From Planctomycetes bacterium RBG_16_43_13 (GTDB lineage Bacteria > Planctomycetota > MHYJ01), in assembly GCA_001828445.1 (NCBI GenBank), contig MHYJ01000112.1, positions 379 through 11,662 of the forward strand: a DNA stretch of 11,284 nt, written 5' to 3'. Below the pieces are notes generated by a model. That model was not told where the DNA came from and did not search any database. It saw nothing but the letters and a program-made list of their open reading frames with translations. The first letter of the stretch is position 1. Every line of letters starts with the position of its first letter. The position numbers were made by a program, and so were the translations under genes. Below, one piece after another: positions 1 through 8,179 of the stretch.

Positions 1-1004
1 CTGTTGAAAACATGCGGCTGCTTCTTCTTTATTCGTATATAAGAGAGAACTTGATGGCAATCACTTTAATGCAGCGTCTGTTGGAGGCAGAAGGGGGTCA
101 TCTCAATAAAGGTGTTATTGCACATGGCGGCTCAAAACAAGGATTTGCCAATTGGCTTCAGGCTATGGTCGATGATCGGGTAAAGGTATCTGTCCCAATA
201 AACATTCAGTTACAGGATTACATAGCAGGTACGGAAAGGTATATTACTGATTGGGGTTGTAATGAGGCAACAGAATGTACAAGTGGTTTTACTGTTGAAG
301 ATAGGTTGGACATGAGAGACTGGATCCTGAATACTGAAACTGGGCAGATTTTCAATAATATTTACGATATCTCCGTGCAGCAAGACCTCTTATTTCCCCA
401 ATTCTTTGTTGTATCATCGGATGTGACCTCTCCAGGTCACCACGACTGCCAATTTCCCCTGGGCGCGGATAGTTCTTTTCTAAAGGGACTGAAAAGAGAA
501 TGGAGGGGGTTTCGTACCATAGATTCCACTGCGGATGATGATGCCTATTGGACCTCTAAGGTTGACCCCAGGTTTGAGTATATGTGGAGGGCTTCTATCA
601 AAGAATTGATTAACCCGTCAGATTGGATCAAGGTGGTTGATGTTAAGACAGAACATATTACATCAAGTGAGTTAAAAATCAGCGCTTTTTTGGAAAACTA
701 TCATAATAGCCCTAAAGTAACATTATGGTACGCCTCTTCTACGAACCGGGCATGGAATGACCTCGAGCAGGTAAATTCATGGAAGTACAGGTCAATGGTA
801 AGGGACAATGACGTATGGTTAATAACAGTGGATGTACCTCTTGATAAGGAGTGGGCCTACTTTGTTGAAGTTGAGGATGCAGATGAATCAGGGCAGACAA
901 GAATAGACGCATCTCCAGTCGAGTTTTTCAATGAATTTCCAATGGAGCAATGCACATTAAAGAGGCAAAAGAGGCCGTTGGTATCAGGAAGGACTGCGCC
1001 ATGA
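1..1004 (+). CDS. PhoPQ-activated pathogenicity-related-type alpha/beta hydrolase, 5' partial
   Basis: The reading frame is open to the left edge, so the gene very probably starts upstream; the ATG at base 12 is unlikely to be the true start. The segment GVIAHGGSKQG followed by NWLQAMVDDRVKVSVP (about residues 34-63 counted from that ATG) matches the nucleophile-elbow region of the PhoPQ-related family, where the serine lies in G-x-S-K-x-G. The C-terminal part (about 215-315) looks like the beta-sandwich tail of that family, with a VTLWYAS strand and a WAYFVEVED strand. The middle contains SPGHHDCQFPLG, which differs from textbook members, so a diverged subfamily is likely. Substrate is unknown. 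No signal peptide can be judged because the N-terminus is missing. The stop overlaps the next start (ATGA at 1001-1004), which implies translational coupling with the acyltransferase. The family assignment is from motif memory only. Confidence 0.6.
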   Translation, partial: VENMRLLLLYSYIRENLMAITLMQRLLEAEGGHLNKGVIAHGGSKQGFANWLQAMVDDRVKVSVPINIQLQDYIAGTERYITDWGCNEATECTSGFTVEDRLDMRDWILNTETGQIFNNIYDISVQQDLLFPQFFVVSSDVTSPGHHDCQFPLGADSSFLKGLKREWRGFRTIDSTADDDAYWTSKVDPRFEYMWRASIKELINPSDWIKVVDVKTEHITSSELKISAFLENYHNSPKVTLWYASSTNRAWNDLEQVNSWKYRSMVRDNDVWLITVDVPLDKEWAYFVEVEDADESGQTRIDASPVEFFNEFPMEQCTLKRQKRPLVSGRTAP

Positions 1005-2065
1005 AGACTGACTACTTTATCAGATGTTACAAAGAAGGCGATGAGATTCAGATAAACGATCACTTCAACGAGATTTTCAATGAAAAGCGTTCCTTGCAGG
1101 AATGGGAATGGAAATTCAAACGAAGCCCTGTCAGTGACCTGAATCTGATTATTGTTGCAGAGGCAGCAGGAAAAATCGTAGGCCATTACGCCTCTATTCC
1201 GATGATCTTGCATTGTATGGGTGAACGCATCATGGTGGTCCAGCCCGTGGATACTTTTGTCCATCCGGATTATAGGGGGACGAAAGTTCTTGTAGAGATG
1301 TCGAGGAGGCATGAAGATGTCTACCTGGAAAGGGGCTATATCGGAGGTTTTGGTTTCCCGAACCGCCAGGCATATGTGGTTGGGAAGAGGATATTGAAAT
1401 ATGCCGATCTCTTCAAGCTCTCCGAGCTAAGCTACCGGTTGAACCTGCGGCAGTCTTTTAAATACAGATTCAAACATCTTCCTGCCTCGCTGGAAAAGAC
1501 CATCCAGAAGGCATCGTCCAAATATTATTCCATCTCCCTTTCACGACAGCAACATGAACTCGGGGTTATAGACGGCTATACCTTTGATCAGTGTGTGGAT
1601 GATCTCTGGAATAGGGTATGTGGGCATTTTCCGATATTGTGTGTCCGTGACCTCCCTTACCTGCGCTGGAGATATTTATCTGTACCATCAAAGGAGTATC
1701 ATGTCGTGGCAGTTGGAAAAGGAGAGGAAGTAAACGGGTATCTGGTATACACAATAAGGGAGATGGAGGAAACAGTCGAGGGGGTCATTGTGGACTGCCT
1801 CTGGGAAGACGACGCTGCCTTGAGGGCTCTTGTGATGGCTGCATTAGGCCGGTTATCTGAAGAAGGAGTTGATTACGCCCTGTTCAGGGTGAATAAAGCG
1901 ACAGCGCTCTATGAGGTTATTACCGAACTGGGATTCTCAGGAGAGGGGAACAGGGCGGAGGTGCCTGTCGTCTATTATTTTGCCAAATCACATGCCGCAT
2001 TAGAGAATGCTGTAAGAGACCCTTCCCTATGGTATTTTACATATGGGGATTCGGATGGGATCTGA
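1001..2065 (+). CDS. GNAT-family N-acyltransferase
   Basis: A protein of 354 residues if started at the ATG at 1001. An in-frame ATG exists at 950, but the 1001 start has a strong Shine-Dalgarno AGGAAGGA (986-993, 7 nt spacing) and gives the typical ATGA overlap with the preceding stop. The N-terminal half has the GNAT pattern: strand LIIVAEAAGKIVGHYASIPM, then TFVHPDYRGTKVL (about residues 85-97), corresponding to the acyl-CoA pyrophosphate-binding loop, then a helix and GFGFPNRQAY. The C-terminal half has a DLPYLRWRYL segment and a second alpha/beta unit (to about residue 340), suggesting a tandem GNAT fold. Such two-domain GNAT proteins are common in polysaccharide and surface loci. No signal peptide or membrane segment is seen, so it is probably cytoplasmic. 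The acceptor substrate cannot be told from the sequence. Confidence 0.8.
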   Translation: MKTDYFIRCYKEGDEIQINDHFNEIFNEKRSLQEWEWKFKRSPVSDLNLIIVAEAAGKIVGHYASIPMILHCMGERIMVVQPVDTFVHPDYRGTKVLVEMSRRHEDVYLERGYIGGFGFPNRQAYVVGKRILKYADLFKLSELSYRLNLRQSFKYRFKHLPASLEKTIQKASSKYYSISLSRQQHELGVIDGYTFDQCVDDLWNRVCGHFPILCVRDLPYLRWRYLSVPSKEYHVVAVGKGEEVNGYLVYTIREMEETVEGVIVDCLWEDDAALRALVMAALGRLSEEGVDYALFRVNKATALYEVITELGFSGEGNRAEVPVVYYFAKSHAALENAVRDPSLWYFTYGDSDGI

Positions 2066-2066
2066 T

Positions 2067-3026
2067 ATGAAGCAAAATTCACTTTATACCTATATGCTTC
2101 ACAGGATGAAGCATCTCTTTATCCGCAGTAGTCTCAGGCAGCTCTGGATTGGGGTTACCTACGACTGTCAGTGCAGTTGTGAGCACTGCCTGATAGGCTC
2201 GGAACTTAATAAAAAGATGAATGAGCTGAGCCGGGCCGAGATCCAGAGAATCCTGCGTGACGCCCGTTCTCTCGGTGTCCGCAGGGTCTCTTACTTTGGT
2301 GGTGAACCCCTGATGCGGGATGACCTGACCGATCTCATTGGAGATGCTCATGGATTGGGACTGGGTACCACGATCTTCACCAATGGCATACTCCTTGGCA
2401 AAGAGTATGTGCAACGGCTCAAGGGGGCGGGGCTCGAACGGTGCAATGTTTCCCTTGATTTTCCGGATAGCCAAAGCCATGATCTATTCCGTCATTATAA
2501 GGGTTGTTTTGAGACAGCGGTAGAAGGGATACGTCTCCTCGTGGATTCAGGTATATCTGCCAGTATATGGACACACGTATCCAAAAATGACGTCAGTAAA
2601 AATGGTCTGAAAGATTTAAAACGCCTGATCCAGATGGGGCGCGACCTTGGTGTCTCTAATGTCATGGTCCTCTTCCCCTATGCATCGGGAAAATGGTTGT
2701 GCGGATGGGATGAGATACTTACTCAGGAGGAAAGGAACCGTGTCCGGGAGCTCTTTGATCCGCCCTTTGTTCGGATAGAATTCCCTGACGAGATGTCCAC
2801 CTGCACGGCAGGACGTCTGTTTGTCTATATAAAACCACAGGGTGATGTCACCCCCTGTCCGACTGTGGATCATGCATTTGGAAATGTCCATAAGGAGTCC
2901 CTCCGGAGTATCATCCGGAGGATTGAGAGAACCTACTGTTGTCTGACATCAGATCATCATGGTGATTGCGTGCTGAATAATACTTCGTTTCGTGAAAAGC
3001 TATCTTTAACCTCTTTTCTAAAATAG
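2067..3026 (+). CDS. Radical SAM protein with SPASM-like Cys-rich C-terminus
   Basis: Predicted 319-residue radical SAM enzyme, a [4Fe-4S] cluster/S-adenosylmethionine radical catalyst. The C-x3-C-x2-C cluster motif is at C34, C38 and C41 (YDCQCSCEHC), followed by the SAM-binding FGGEP segment at about 77-81. The C-terminal part has C246 (STCTAG), KPQGDVTPCP (C264), FGN, then C291, C292 and C301. This is the layout of a SPASM/twitch-like auxiliary iron-sulfur site, although shorter than in PqqE. The start at 2067 follows GGGA at 2057-2060; in-frame ATGs at 2043 and 2055 would overlap the preceding gene and lack a good ribosome site. It lies 1 bp after the acyltransferase stop, so the two genes are co-translated. 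SPASM-type enzymes often modify peptides, but no substrate peptide is evident. Other roles, such as cofactor or lipid modification, remain open. Confidence 0.85.
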   Translation: MKQNSLYTYMLHRMKHLFIRSSLRQLWIGVTYDCQCSCEHCLIGSELNKKMNELSRAEIQRILRDARSLGVRRVSYFGGEPLMRDDLTDLIGDAHGLGLGTTIFTNGILLGKEYVQRLKGAGLERCNVSLDFPDSQSHDLFRHYKGCFETAVEGIRLLVDSGISASIWTHVSKNDVSKNGLKDLKRLIQMGRDLGVSNVMVLFPYASGKWLCGWDEILTQEERNRVRELFDPPFVRIEFPDEMSTCTAGRLFVYIKPQGDVTPCPTVDHAFGNVHKESLRSIIRRIERTYCCLTSDHHGDCVLNNTSFREKLSLTSFLK

Positions 3027-3037
3027 GACGAAAAAAT

Positions 3038-4495
3038 ATGAATTTGATATGGATTACTATATTACTTCTGCTATCCTTTTTCGTGACAGGATGTGGGGAT
3101 GAGAATAGCAGCACGGCGGTAGAGACAAGTTTCTTATGGACAATAACTCCTGAGGAGAGGAGTATCATTCAGGGAGACAGGGCCCGGTACACCATCGGTA
3201 TATCCTCTATTTCCGGCATTCCGATTCCAAAGTCACTCACCCTTACCCTTGATGACCTGCCTGAAGGGGTCACCGCCTCGTTCTTTCCCAATCCCATCCT
3301 GCTTCCGGCAAGCAGCCTGCTGACGCTGAGTACTGAGGATGACACCCCGTCAGGAGAGTACACACTGACGATTGGCCACAACCTGTCGGAAAATACTCTT
3401 CAGACATCACTCCATGTGACCCCATTTAAATGGGGTCAGGTGACTGCATCTGGCAAGGGGCCGGCCGGGGTACAGGGACATTCATCAGTCTATGATTCAG
3501 GCGCCGACCAGCTTATCGTGTTTGGGGGTGAAACGAATGGTGGCACACTCGCTGACCTGTGGGTACTGGATCATGTTATCTCCACAGAGGAGACACCCTC
3601 CTGGCGGAAGATAGCTGTCTCCGGGAATACGCCGGCTGCACGGTCGGGTCACAGGGCGGTTTACAACCAGGGAAATAGCCGGATGATCATCCTGGGCGGG
3701 ATTGATCCGGATGGGGATATGGTTGGAGAAGATGACAGCCTGTGGATTCTCACCAATGCAAGCGGGGGCTATGGAGGAGATCCCGCATGGGAAGATTGGG
3801 TTGATGAGGGAGAGCGTCCTCAACACCGGATCGGCTTTTCCATGGTCTATGACACACAGAATAACCGGGTGATCATTTATGGGGGAGCGAGTGTCTCTGG
3901 GGAAGATACCACTCTATCTAACGATGTCTGGGTACTCAAAAATGCTGATGGCTCGGGTGTAGAGCCGCCCACCTGGGAGAAGATCACTCCGGATACCGGG
4001 AGTATCCCGGCCAAACGGACAGGGCATACGGCGGTATATGATGCCGGTACGAACACGATGATTATCATGGGGGGAAGAACGGCCAAAGGGGTATATTCTG
4101 ACGTATGGATTCTCTCGAATGCGAATGGCCTTGGAGAGACGCCATCCATCTGGACCCCGCTGGACGTTACAGGAGGACCAGTGCCGGCCAGGGAGGGGCA
4201 TTCAGCGGTATATGATCCTTCGACCAACAGGATGACCATATTTGGCGGCCTCGATTCAGATGGTGAGCCCCTTGATGATATCTGGGTACTGGATAATGCC
4301 AATGGAACCGGTGATTCATCTTCCTGGTATCAGAAGGTCACTTATCATACCTCTGCGGTCTCTTACCCGGAAGCAAGAGGGCTTCATACAGCAGCAGGCG
4401 CTTCAGAGACCAATCAACTGATTGTTTTTGGAGGCCTGTCAGAAGGTTCCTATTTGAATGACGTCTGGATACTCCAGCACGCAAACGGTGAATGA
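3038..4495 (+). CDS. Kelch-repeat beta-propeller lipoprotein
   Basis: A 485-residue exported lipoprotein. The N-terminus is a short hydrophobic signal ending in the lipobox VTGC, with lipidation predicted at C19, so it is probably membrane-anchored in the periplasm or at the surface. Residues about 28-128 form an Ig-like beta module (LDDLPEGVTASFFPNP, SGEYTLTIGH). From about residue 146 to the end there are six Kelch repeats, each with GH-x-x-VYD, a hydrophobic strand ending in GG (VFGG, ILGG, IYGG, IMGG, IFGG, VFGG) and an (L/V/I)W(V/I)L strand, so a six-bladed propeller is expected. The last repeat is degenerate at its start (LHTAAGA). The Shine-Dalgarno AGGA (3025-3028) overlaps the previous stop, and the gap to the radical SAM gene is 11 bp, so it probably ends that operon. 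Binding partner is unknown. Confidence 0.9.
   Translation: MNLIWITILLLLSFFVTGCGDENSSTAVETSFLWTITPEERSIIQGDRARYTIGISSISGIPIPKSLTLTLDDLPEGVTASFFPNPILLPASSLLTLSTEDDTPSGEYTLTIGHNLSENTLQTSLHVTPFKWGQVTASGKGPAGVQGHSSVYDSGADQLIVFGGETNGGTLADLWVLDHVISTEETPSWRKIAVSGNTPAARSGHRAVYNQGNSRMIILGGIDPDGDMVGEDDSLWILTNASGGYGGDPAWEDWVDEGERPQHRIGFSMVYDTQNNRVIIYGGASVSGEDTTLSNDVWVLKNADGSGVEPPTWEKITPDTGSIPAKRTGHTAVYDAGTNTMIIMGGRTAKGVYSDVWILSNANGLGETPSIWTPLDVTGGPVPAREGHSAVYDPSTNRMTIFGGLDSDGEPLDDIWVLDNANGTGDSSSWYQKVTYHTSAVSYPEARGLHTAAGASETNQLIVFGGLSEGSYLNDVWILQHANGE
4412..4424 (+). promoter_or_regulatory. Possible IHF site upstream of the 4533 promoter
   Basis: AATCAACTGATTG matches the IHF consensus WATCAANNNNTTR at every fixed position and lies 108 bp upstream of the -24 element at 4533. 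It sits inside the last Kelch repeat of the lipoprotein gene, so the match may only reflect coding sequence. One such match in a window of this size is not rare by chance. Confidence 0.25.
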
Positions 4496-4532
4496 GACAT
4501 AAGAACATGGGATTCTGTGGATTAATAGAAGC

Positions 4533-4548
4533 GGGCACAGAAATTGCT
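4533..4548 (+). promoter_or_regulatory. Candidate sigma-54 (-24/-12) promoter of the dockerin-cohesin-regulator unit
   Basis: GGGCACAGAAATTGCT matches the RpoN consensus TGGCAC-N5-TTGCW, with the invariant GG and GC separated by exactly 10 nt. It lies in the 88-bp gap before the FG-GAP/dockerin gene. Placing the C of the -12 GC at 4547 predicts transcription start near A4559, leaving a 25-nt leader that contains the Shine-Dalgarno AGGAAAGGG (4568-4576). A sigma-54 activator is encoded two genes downstream, which fits autoregulation. Confidence 0.7.
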
Positions 4549-4583
4549 TCATATTATAAGACAAAACAGGAAAGGGTCTTCTT

Positions 4584-7500
4584 ATGTTCAAACGACAGGA
4601 AAAACTCATGTACAGGTGGATAGTCTTCAGTTTCATTGCCGTTACTGGATTGCTTGGGGAAACTGTATGGGCAGCCGGTATCAAGGAAGAAGTTGATCTT
4701 TCGATACAGCCTCCTGAGGTGATCATCCATGGAGCAGAAGCAGGAGATACAACAGGATATTCAGTGGCCTATGGTGATATAGACGGGGATGGCAATAATG
4801 ACATCCTGATCGGCGCTCCTGATGCAGGAGGCCCTTCTGATACAGGACGAAATGGCGCGGGCAGGATCTATGTCCGGTATGGGAAAACCCCTCTGCCTGG
4901 AACCATAGACCTGAGTGCAGGGACAGACCTTATCATTTATGGCGCATCAGATCTGGATCACCTCGGTTTTGCCCTCACCTCTGCGGATGTGAACAGGGAT
5001 GGCTATGACGACATCCTTGCCAGCGCCCCCTCTGGCTATAATGAAAAGAGAGGGTATATCGTCATTGTCTACGGAAATGGAGAGCTTTCAGGAGAGATAG
5101 ATCTGGCCACCCCAGCTGGAGACACAACCTTTATTTATGGTAAAGACAAAGAAGACCGTATCGGGTGTTCCATAACTACAGGTGACATTGATGGTGATGG
5201 GATCAGGGATATTATCGTGGGATCACGGTATGGAGACGGGCCGAAGGATAAACGCACCGATGCCGGCGAGGTATATCTCTTCTACGGGAAGGAAAATCTT
5301 AAGTTGTCTGATAACTGGGATCTATCAGACACGCCTGCAGATTTTACGTTATATGGAAAAGATGCTGAGGATGATTGCGGCTGTTCTGTCTCTACAGGGG
5401 ATCTGGACGGCGATGGGTATGATGACATCGTGGTTGGCGCAATCAAAGCGGATGGTCCGGATAACTCAAGAACAGATGCAGGGGAGGTCTATGTTATCTA
5501 TGGGAGGGGCAAACCCGATCTCGAGCCTGCCTGGGATCTTCTGAGTAAGGATGCTGATCTGACTATCTATGGCAGGGATGCCGGCGACCTCCTGGGGACG
5601 ACCTCCGCAACAGGGGATTTCAATGGGGATGGGATAGAGGATCTCTTAATTGCGGCGCCAATGGGCGATGGACCTGATGAGCTGAGAGGAGATGCAGGGG
5701 AGGTCTATCTGATCCATGGCAGGAACGATCTTCCGTCAACCTTGGATCTTTCCATAGACCTGGTTAACCTAACTGTTTTCGGGGCAGATAGCGGTGATAA
5801 GCTGGGATCAAACACAGTTACTGTCAATAAGTATCTCATCATCAATGGATTCTCAAGCTCCATGGGAGACTATAACGGGGACAACCTTGATGACATCATA
5901 GTGACTGCGCCGCATGCCGGTGGACCAGATAACGGAAGATCAGAAGGTGGAGAAATCTATCTGATATACGGGAGCAATAGCTTTTTACCAATGCAGGCTT
6001 GGGATCTCAAATATGACCGGGCAAACCTGACTTTCTATGGGACGGAGGCCGGTGACCGTCTGGGGGTATCTATAGTCCTTGGAGACCTCAATGGTGATGG
6101 CTATGCAGACATCCTTGCAGGAGTACCCATGGCTGATGGACCAGGTAATGGGAGGCAGGGTGCAGGCGAGGTCTATCTCCTCCTTAGCAGAAGGCCGGTA
6201 ACGAACCAGCAGTCGGTTACAACAGATGAGGACACTGCCAAACCCATTACGTTGACCGGAAGTGACCCCAATGGGGATAACCTGACCTTTAGTGTTGATA
6301 TCGGACCGAATAATGGATCGCTGACTGGGGCCCCTCCCGCTGTTGTTTATACGCCAAACAGCAACTTCAACGGTTCCGATGGATTCACCTTCAAGGTGAA
6401 TGACGGAATACTGAACAGCGTCCCGGCCATCGTGCTAATCACAGTAAATGCAATCAACGATGCACCGGTGGCCAATGCCGGTTTTGACCAGACGGCAGAT
6501 GAGGGAATACTTGTAACCCTGAATGAGAGTGGGTCATCCGATGCAGATGGTGACACCCTGGACTTTATGTGGGAGCAGACTGCAGGGCCTTTGGTTACCA
6601 TGAGCAATCCCAAGGCAATCCAGCCGACTTTTACAAGCCCCACAGTATTCACAAAAACAAAACTGATATTCAGACTGATAGTGAGTGATGAAAAACTACA
6701 ATCTAGTGATACAGTAGAGGTAACAGTAAATAACACAGTCAATGAGTCCCCTGTAGCGCATGCCGGTGTTGACCAGACGGTAGGTGAGGGGGTACTGGTG
6801 ACACTGGATGGAAGTGGTTCATCAGATCCAAATGGGGATCAGTTGATATATAAGTGGAAACAAGCAGGAGGACCTTTTGTGGCCATGGGTGATCCAGCTT
6901 CGAAACGGCCCACATTTACAAGTCCTACGGTGGTAGCTGAAACGGAATTGACTTTCGAGTTAACCGTGATGGATAGCGGGCAGCTTAAGTCTATGGATAC
7001 GGTTGTCGTAACCGTAAAAAATACGGTTAATGAGGCACCGGTGGCGAGGGCCGGGTCTGACCAGACCGTCAATGAAAATGTAACGGTGACGCTGGACGGG
7101 AGTGGGTCATCCGATCCTAATGGAGGAGATCAATTGACATACTCCTGGAAACAGACCCCTGGTGCTTCAGTGACTCTCAGCAATCCAACTGCAGCCACGG
7201 CTACATTTACAAGTCCAACCGTAGCTGAGACTGAGGTGTTAACTTTCATTTTAACTGTGAGCGATGGTCTGCACGAGGATACGGATGAGGTAAATATCAA
7301 GGTTGAGAAAACCCCCGTAGAGAAAATTGTCAATGTGCCACCTGTGGCAGATGCCGGACCTGAGCAAACAGTGAATGAGGGCGTATTGGTAACACTTGAC
7401 GGCAGTGGATCATCAGATCCAAACGGGCATCAGTTGATATATAAGTGGAAACAAGCAGGAGGACCTTTTGTGGCCATTGGTGATCCAGCTTCGAAACGGC

Positions 7501-8150
7501 CCACATTTACAAGTCCAACGGTGTTGACTACAACAATTCTGACATTCGAGCTCATTGTGAGTGATGGTGAACTTCCATCTCCTCCGGATACAGTTGAAGT
7601 GACCGTTAACAATACAGTGAATGAAGCGCCTGTTGCACGTGCCGGCGCTGTACAGAGTGTAGGTGAGGGGAGTGAGGTAACCCTTGACGGGAGCGGGTCG
7701 TATGATATTAATGGGGATGAAATCACATACACATGGGACCGACTCACTGGCCCAAAAGTGATATTGGCTGATACGACTAATCCAAAACTCGTCTTTACTG
7801 CACCGCTGGTCTTTAGCGACAAGGACATTACCTTTGAGCTTACAGTATCGGACGGTCATCTTACGCACACGGATACAGTAACAATACATGTCACTAATAC
7901 CTACGTGGATAATGATACTCAGGCAGAATTTACGGCAAGCAACATGGACAGTGTGCTTGATATGGATGATGGGATCTCTGAGTTATCAGGGACGCGTATT
8001 GATGGTTATGACCTGATGGTACTGCTGAGGGCCTTTGGCAGCAAGACGGGGGAAGAATCGTGGAGAGAGAGTGCGGATATTGACGCTAACGGTGAAGTTG
8101 ATGAAAATGATCTTTCGATCCTTCTATATCACTTTGGCGAATCACGTTAA
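4584..8150 (+). CDS. Exported FG-GAP propeller / PKD-repeat protein with C-terminal dockerin-like module
   Basis: A 1188-residue secreted protein. The Sec signal (basic start, hydrophobic stretch WIVFSFIAVTGLL) has probable cleavage after VWA near residue 30. Residues about 45-535 hold seven FG-GAP blades, each with a calcium-type loop: GDIDGDGNND, ADVNRDGYDD, GDIDGDGIRD, GDLDGDGYDD, GDFNGDGIED, GDYNGDNLDD, GDLNGDGYAD. This is enough for one integrin-alpha-like propeller; blade six has an insertion and a weaker loop. A cadherin/VCBS-like module follows (about 537-622, YTPNSNFNGSDGFTFKVND). Five PKD/REJ-like modules span about 622-1105, each beginning PVA-x-AG. The end (1118-1188) is dockerin-like: RIDGYDLMVLLRAFGS, then the loop DIDANGEVDEND. 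The ATG at 4584 has Shine-Dalgarno AGGAAAGGG; the ATG at 4608 (Met9) is also served by AGGA and would give a tidier signal peptide. The dockerin suggests attachment to the cohesin-like lipoprotein encoded 29 bp downstream. Likely role: surface adhesion or matrix; no catalytic domain is seen. Confidence 0.9.
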   Translation: MFKRQEKLMYRWIVFSFIAVTGLLGETVWAAGIKEEVDLSIQPPEVIIHGAEAGDTTGYSVAYGDIDGDGNNDILIGAPDAGGPSDTGRNGAGRIYVRYGKTPLPGTIDLSAGTDLIIYGASDLDHLGFALTSADVNRDGYDDILASAPSGYNEKRGYIVIVYGNGELSGEIDLATPAGDTTFIYGKDKEDRIGCSITTGDIDGDGIRDIIVGSRYGDGPKDKRTDAGEVYLFYGKENLKLSDNWDLSDTPADFTLYGKDAEDDCGCSVSTGDLDGDGYDDIVVGAIKADGPDNSRTDAGEVYVIYGRGKPDLEPAWDLLSKDADLTIYGRDAGDLLGTTSATGDFNGDGIEDLLIAAPMGDGPDELRGDAGEVYLIHGRNDLPSTLDLSIDLVNLTVFGADSGDKLGSNTVTVNKYLIINGFSSSMGDYNGDNLDDIIVTAPHAGGPDNGRSEGGEIYLIYGSNSFLPMQAWDLKYDRANLTFYGTEAGDRLGVSIVLGDLNGDGYADILAGVPMADGPGNGRQGAGEVYLLLSRRPVTNQQSVTTDEDTAKPITLTGSDPNGDNLTFSVDIGPNNGSLTGAPPAVVYTPNSNFNGSDGFTFKVNDGILNSVPAIVLITVNAINDAPVANAGFDQTADEGILVTLNESGSSDADGDTLDFMWEQTAGPLVTMSNPKAIQPTFTSPTVFTKTKLIFRLIVSDEKLQSSDTVEVTVNNTVNESPVAHAGVDQTVGEGVLVTLDGSGSSDPNGDQLIYKWKQAGGPFVAMGDPASKRPTFTSPTVVAETELTFELTVMDSGQLKSMDTVVVTVKNTVNEAPVARAGSDQTVNENVTVTLDGSGSSDPNGGDQLTYSWKQTPGASVTLSNPTAATATFTSPTVAETEVLTFILTVSDGLHEDTDEVNIKVEKTPVEKIVNVPPVADAGPEQTVNEGVLVTLDGSGSSDPNGHQLIYKWKQAGGPFVAIGDPASKRPTFTSPTVLTTTILTFELIVSDGELPSPPDTVEVTVNNTVNEAPVARAGAVQSVGEGSEVTLDGSGSYDINGDEITYTWDRLTGPKVILADTTNPKLVFTAPLVFSDKDITFELTVSDGHLTHTDTVTIHVTNTYVDNDTQAEFTASNMDSVLDMDDGISELSGTRIDGYDLMVLLRAFGSKTGEESWRESADIDANGEVDENDLSILLYHFGESR
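6840..6925 (+). repeat. Intragenic direct repeat, copy 1 (PKD module 2)
   Basis: This 86-bp stretch recurs at 7431-7516 with a single difference (G at 6887 versus T, Met to Ile). Similarity continues upstream through CATCAGATCCAAA with only a few changes. It encodes the YKWKQAGGPFVA segment of the second PKD-like module. Confidence 0.95.
7431..7516 (+). repeat. Intragenic direct repeat, copy 2 (PKD module 4)
   Basis: Second copy of the 86-bp repeat at 6840-6925, 85 of 86 bases identical by eye. The intervening third module is clearly more diverged at DNA level, so the near identity reflects recent duplication or gene conversion between modules 2 and 4 rather than selection on the fold alone. 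Confidence 0.95.
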
Positions 8151-8179
8151 TATAGTTTGTTCAAGACAGGAGAAAAACT

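Noticed and set aside
12..1004. Complete gene starting at the ATG at 12 with a hydrophobic leader
   Set aside because: The frame is open upstream to the window edge, no ribosome site precedes this ATG, and the nucleophile motif would be too close to the N-terminus for the family.
2067..3026. PqqE or another named SPASM peptide-modifying enzyme
   Set aside because: The C-terminal Cys set is shorter than in PqqE and there are no pqq genes or precursor peptide nearby; only a general radical SAM call is safe.
6347..7889. Several long minus-strand open frames opposite the PKD modules
   Set aside because: They recur in the same relative frame because the PKD modules repeat, they lack ribosome sites and have low-complexity Ser/Thr/Val composition; they are antisense shadows of the FG-GAP/PKD gene.
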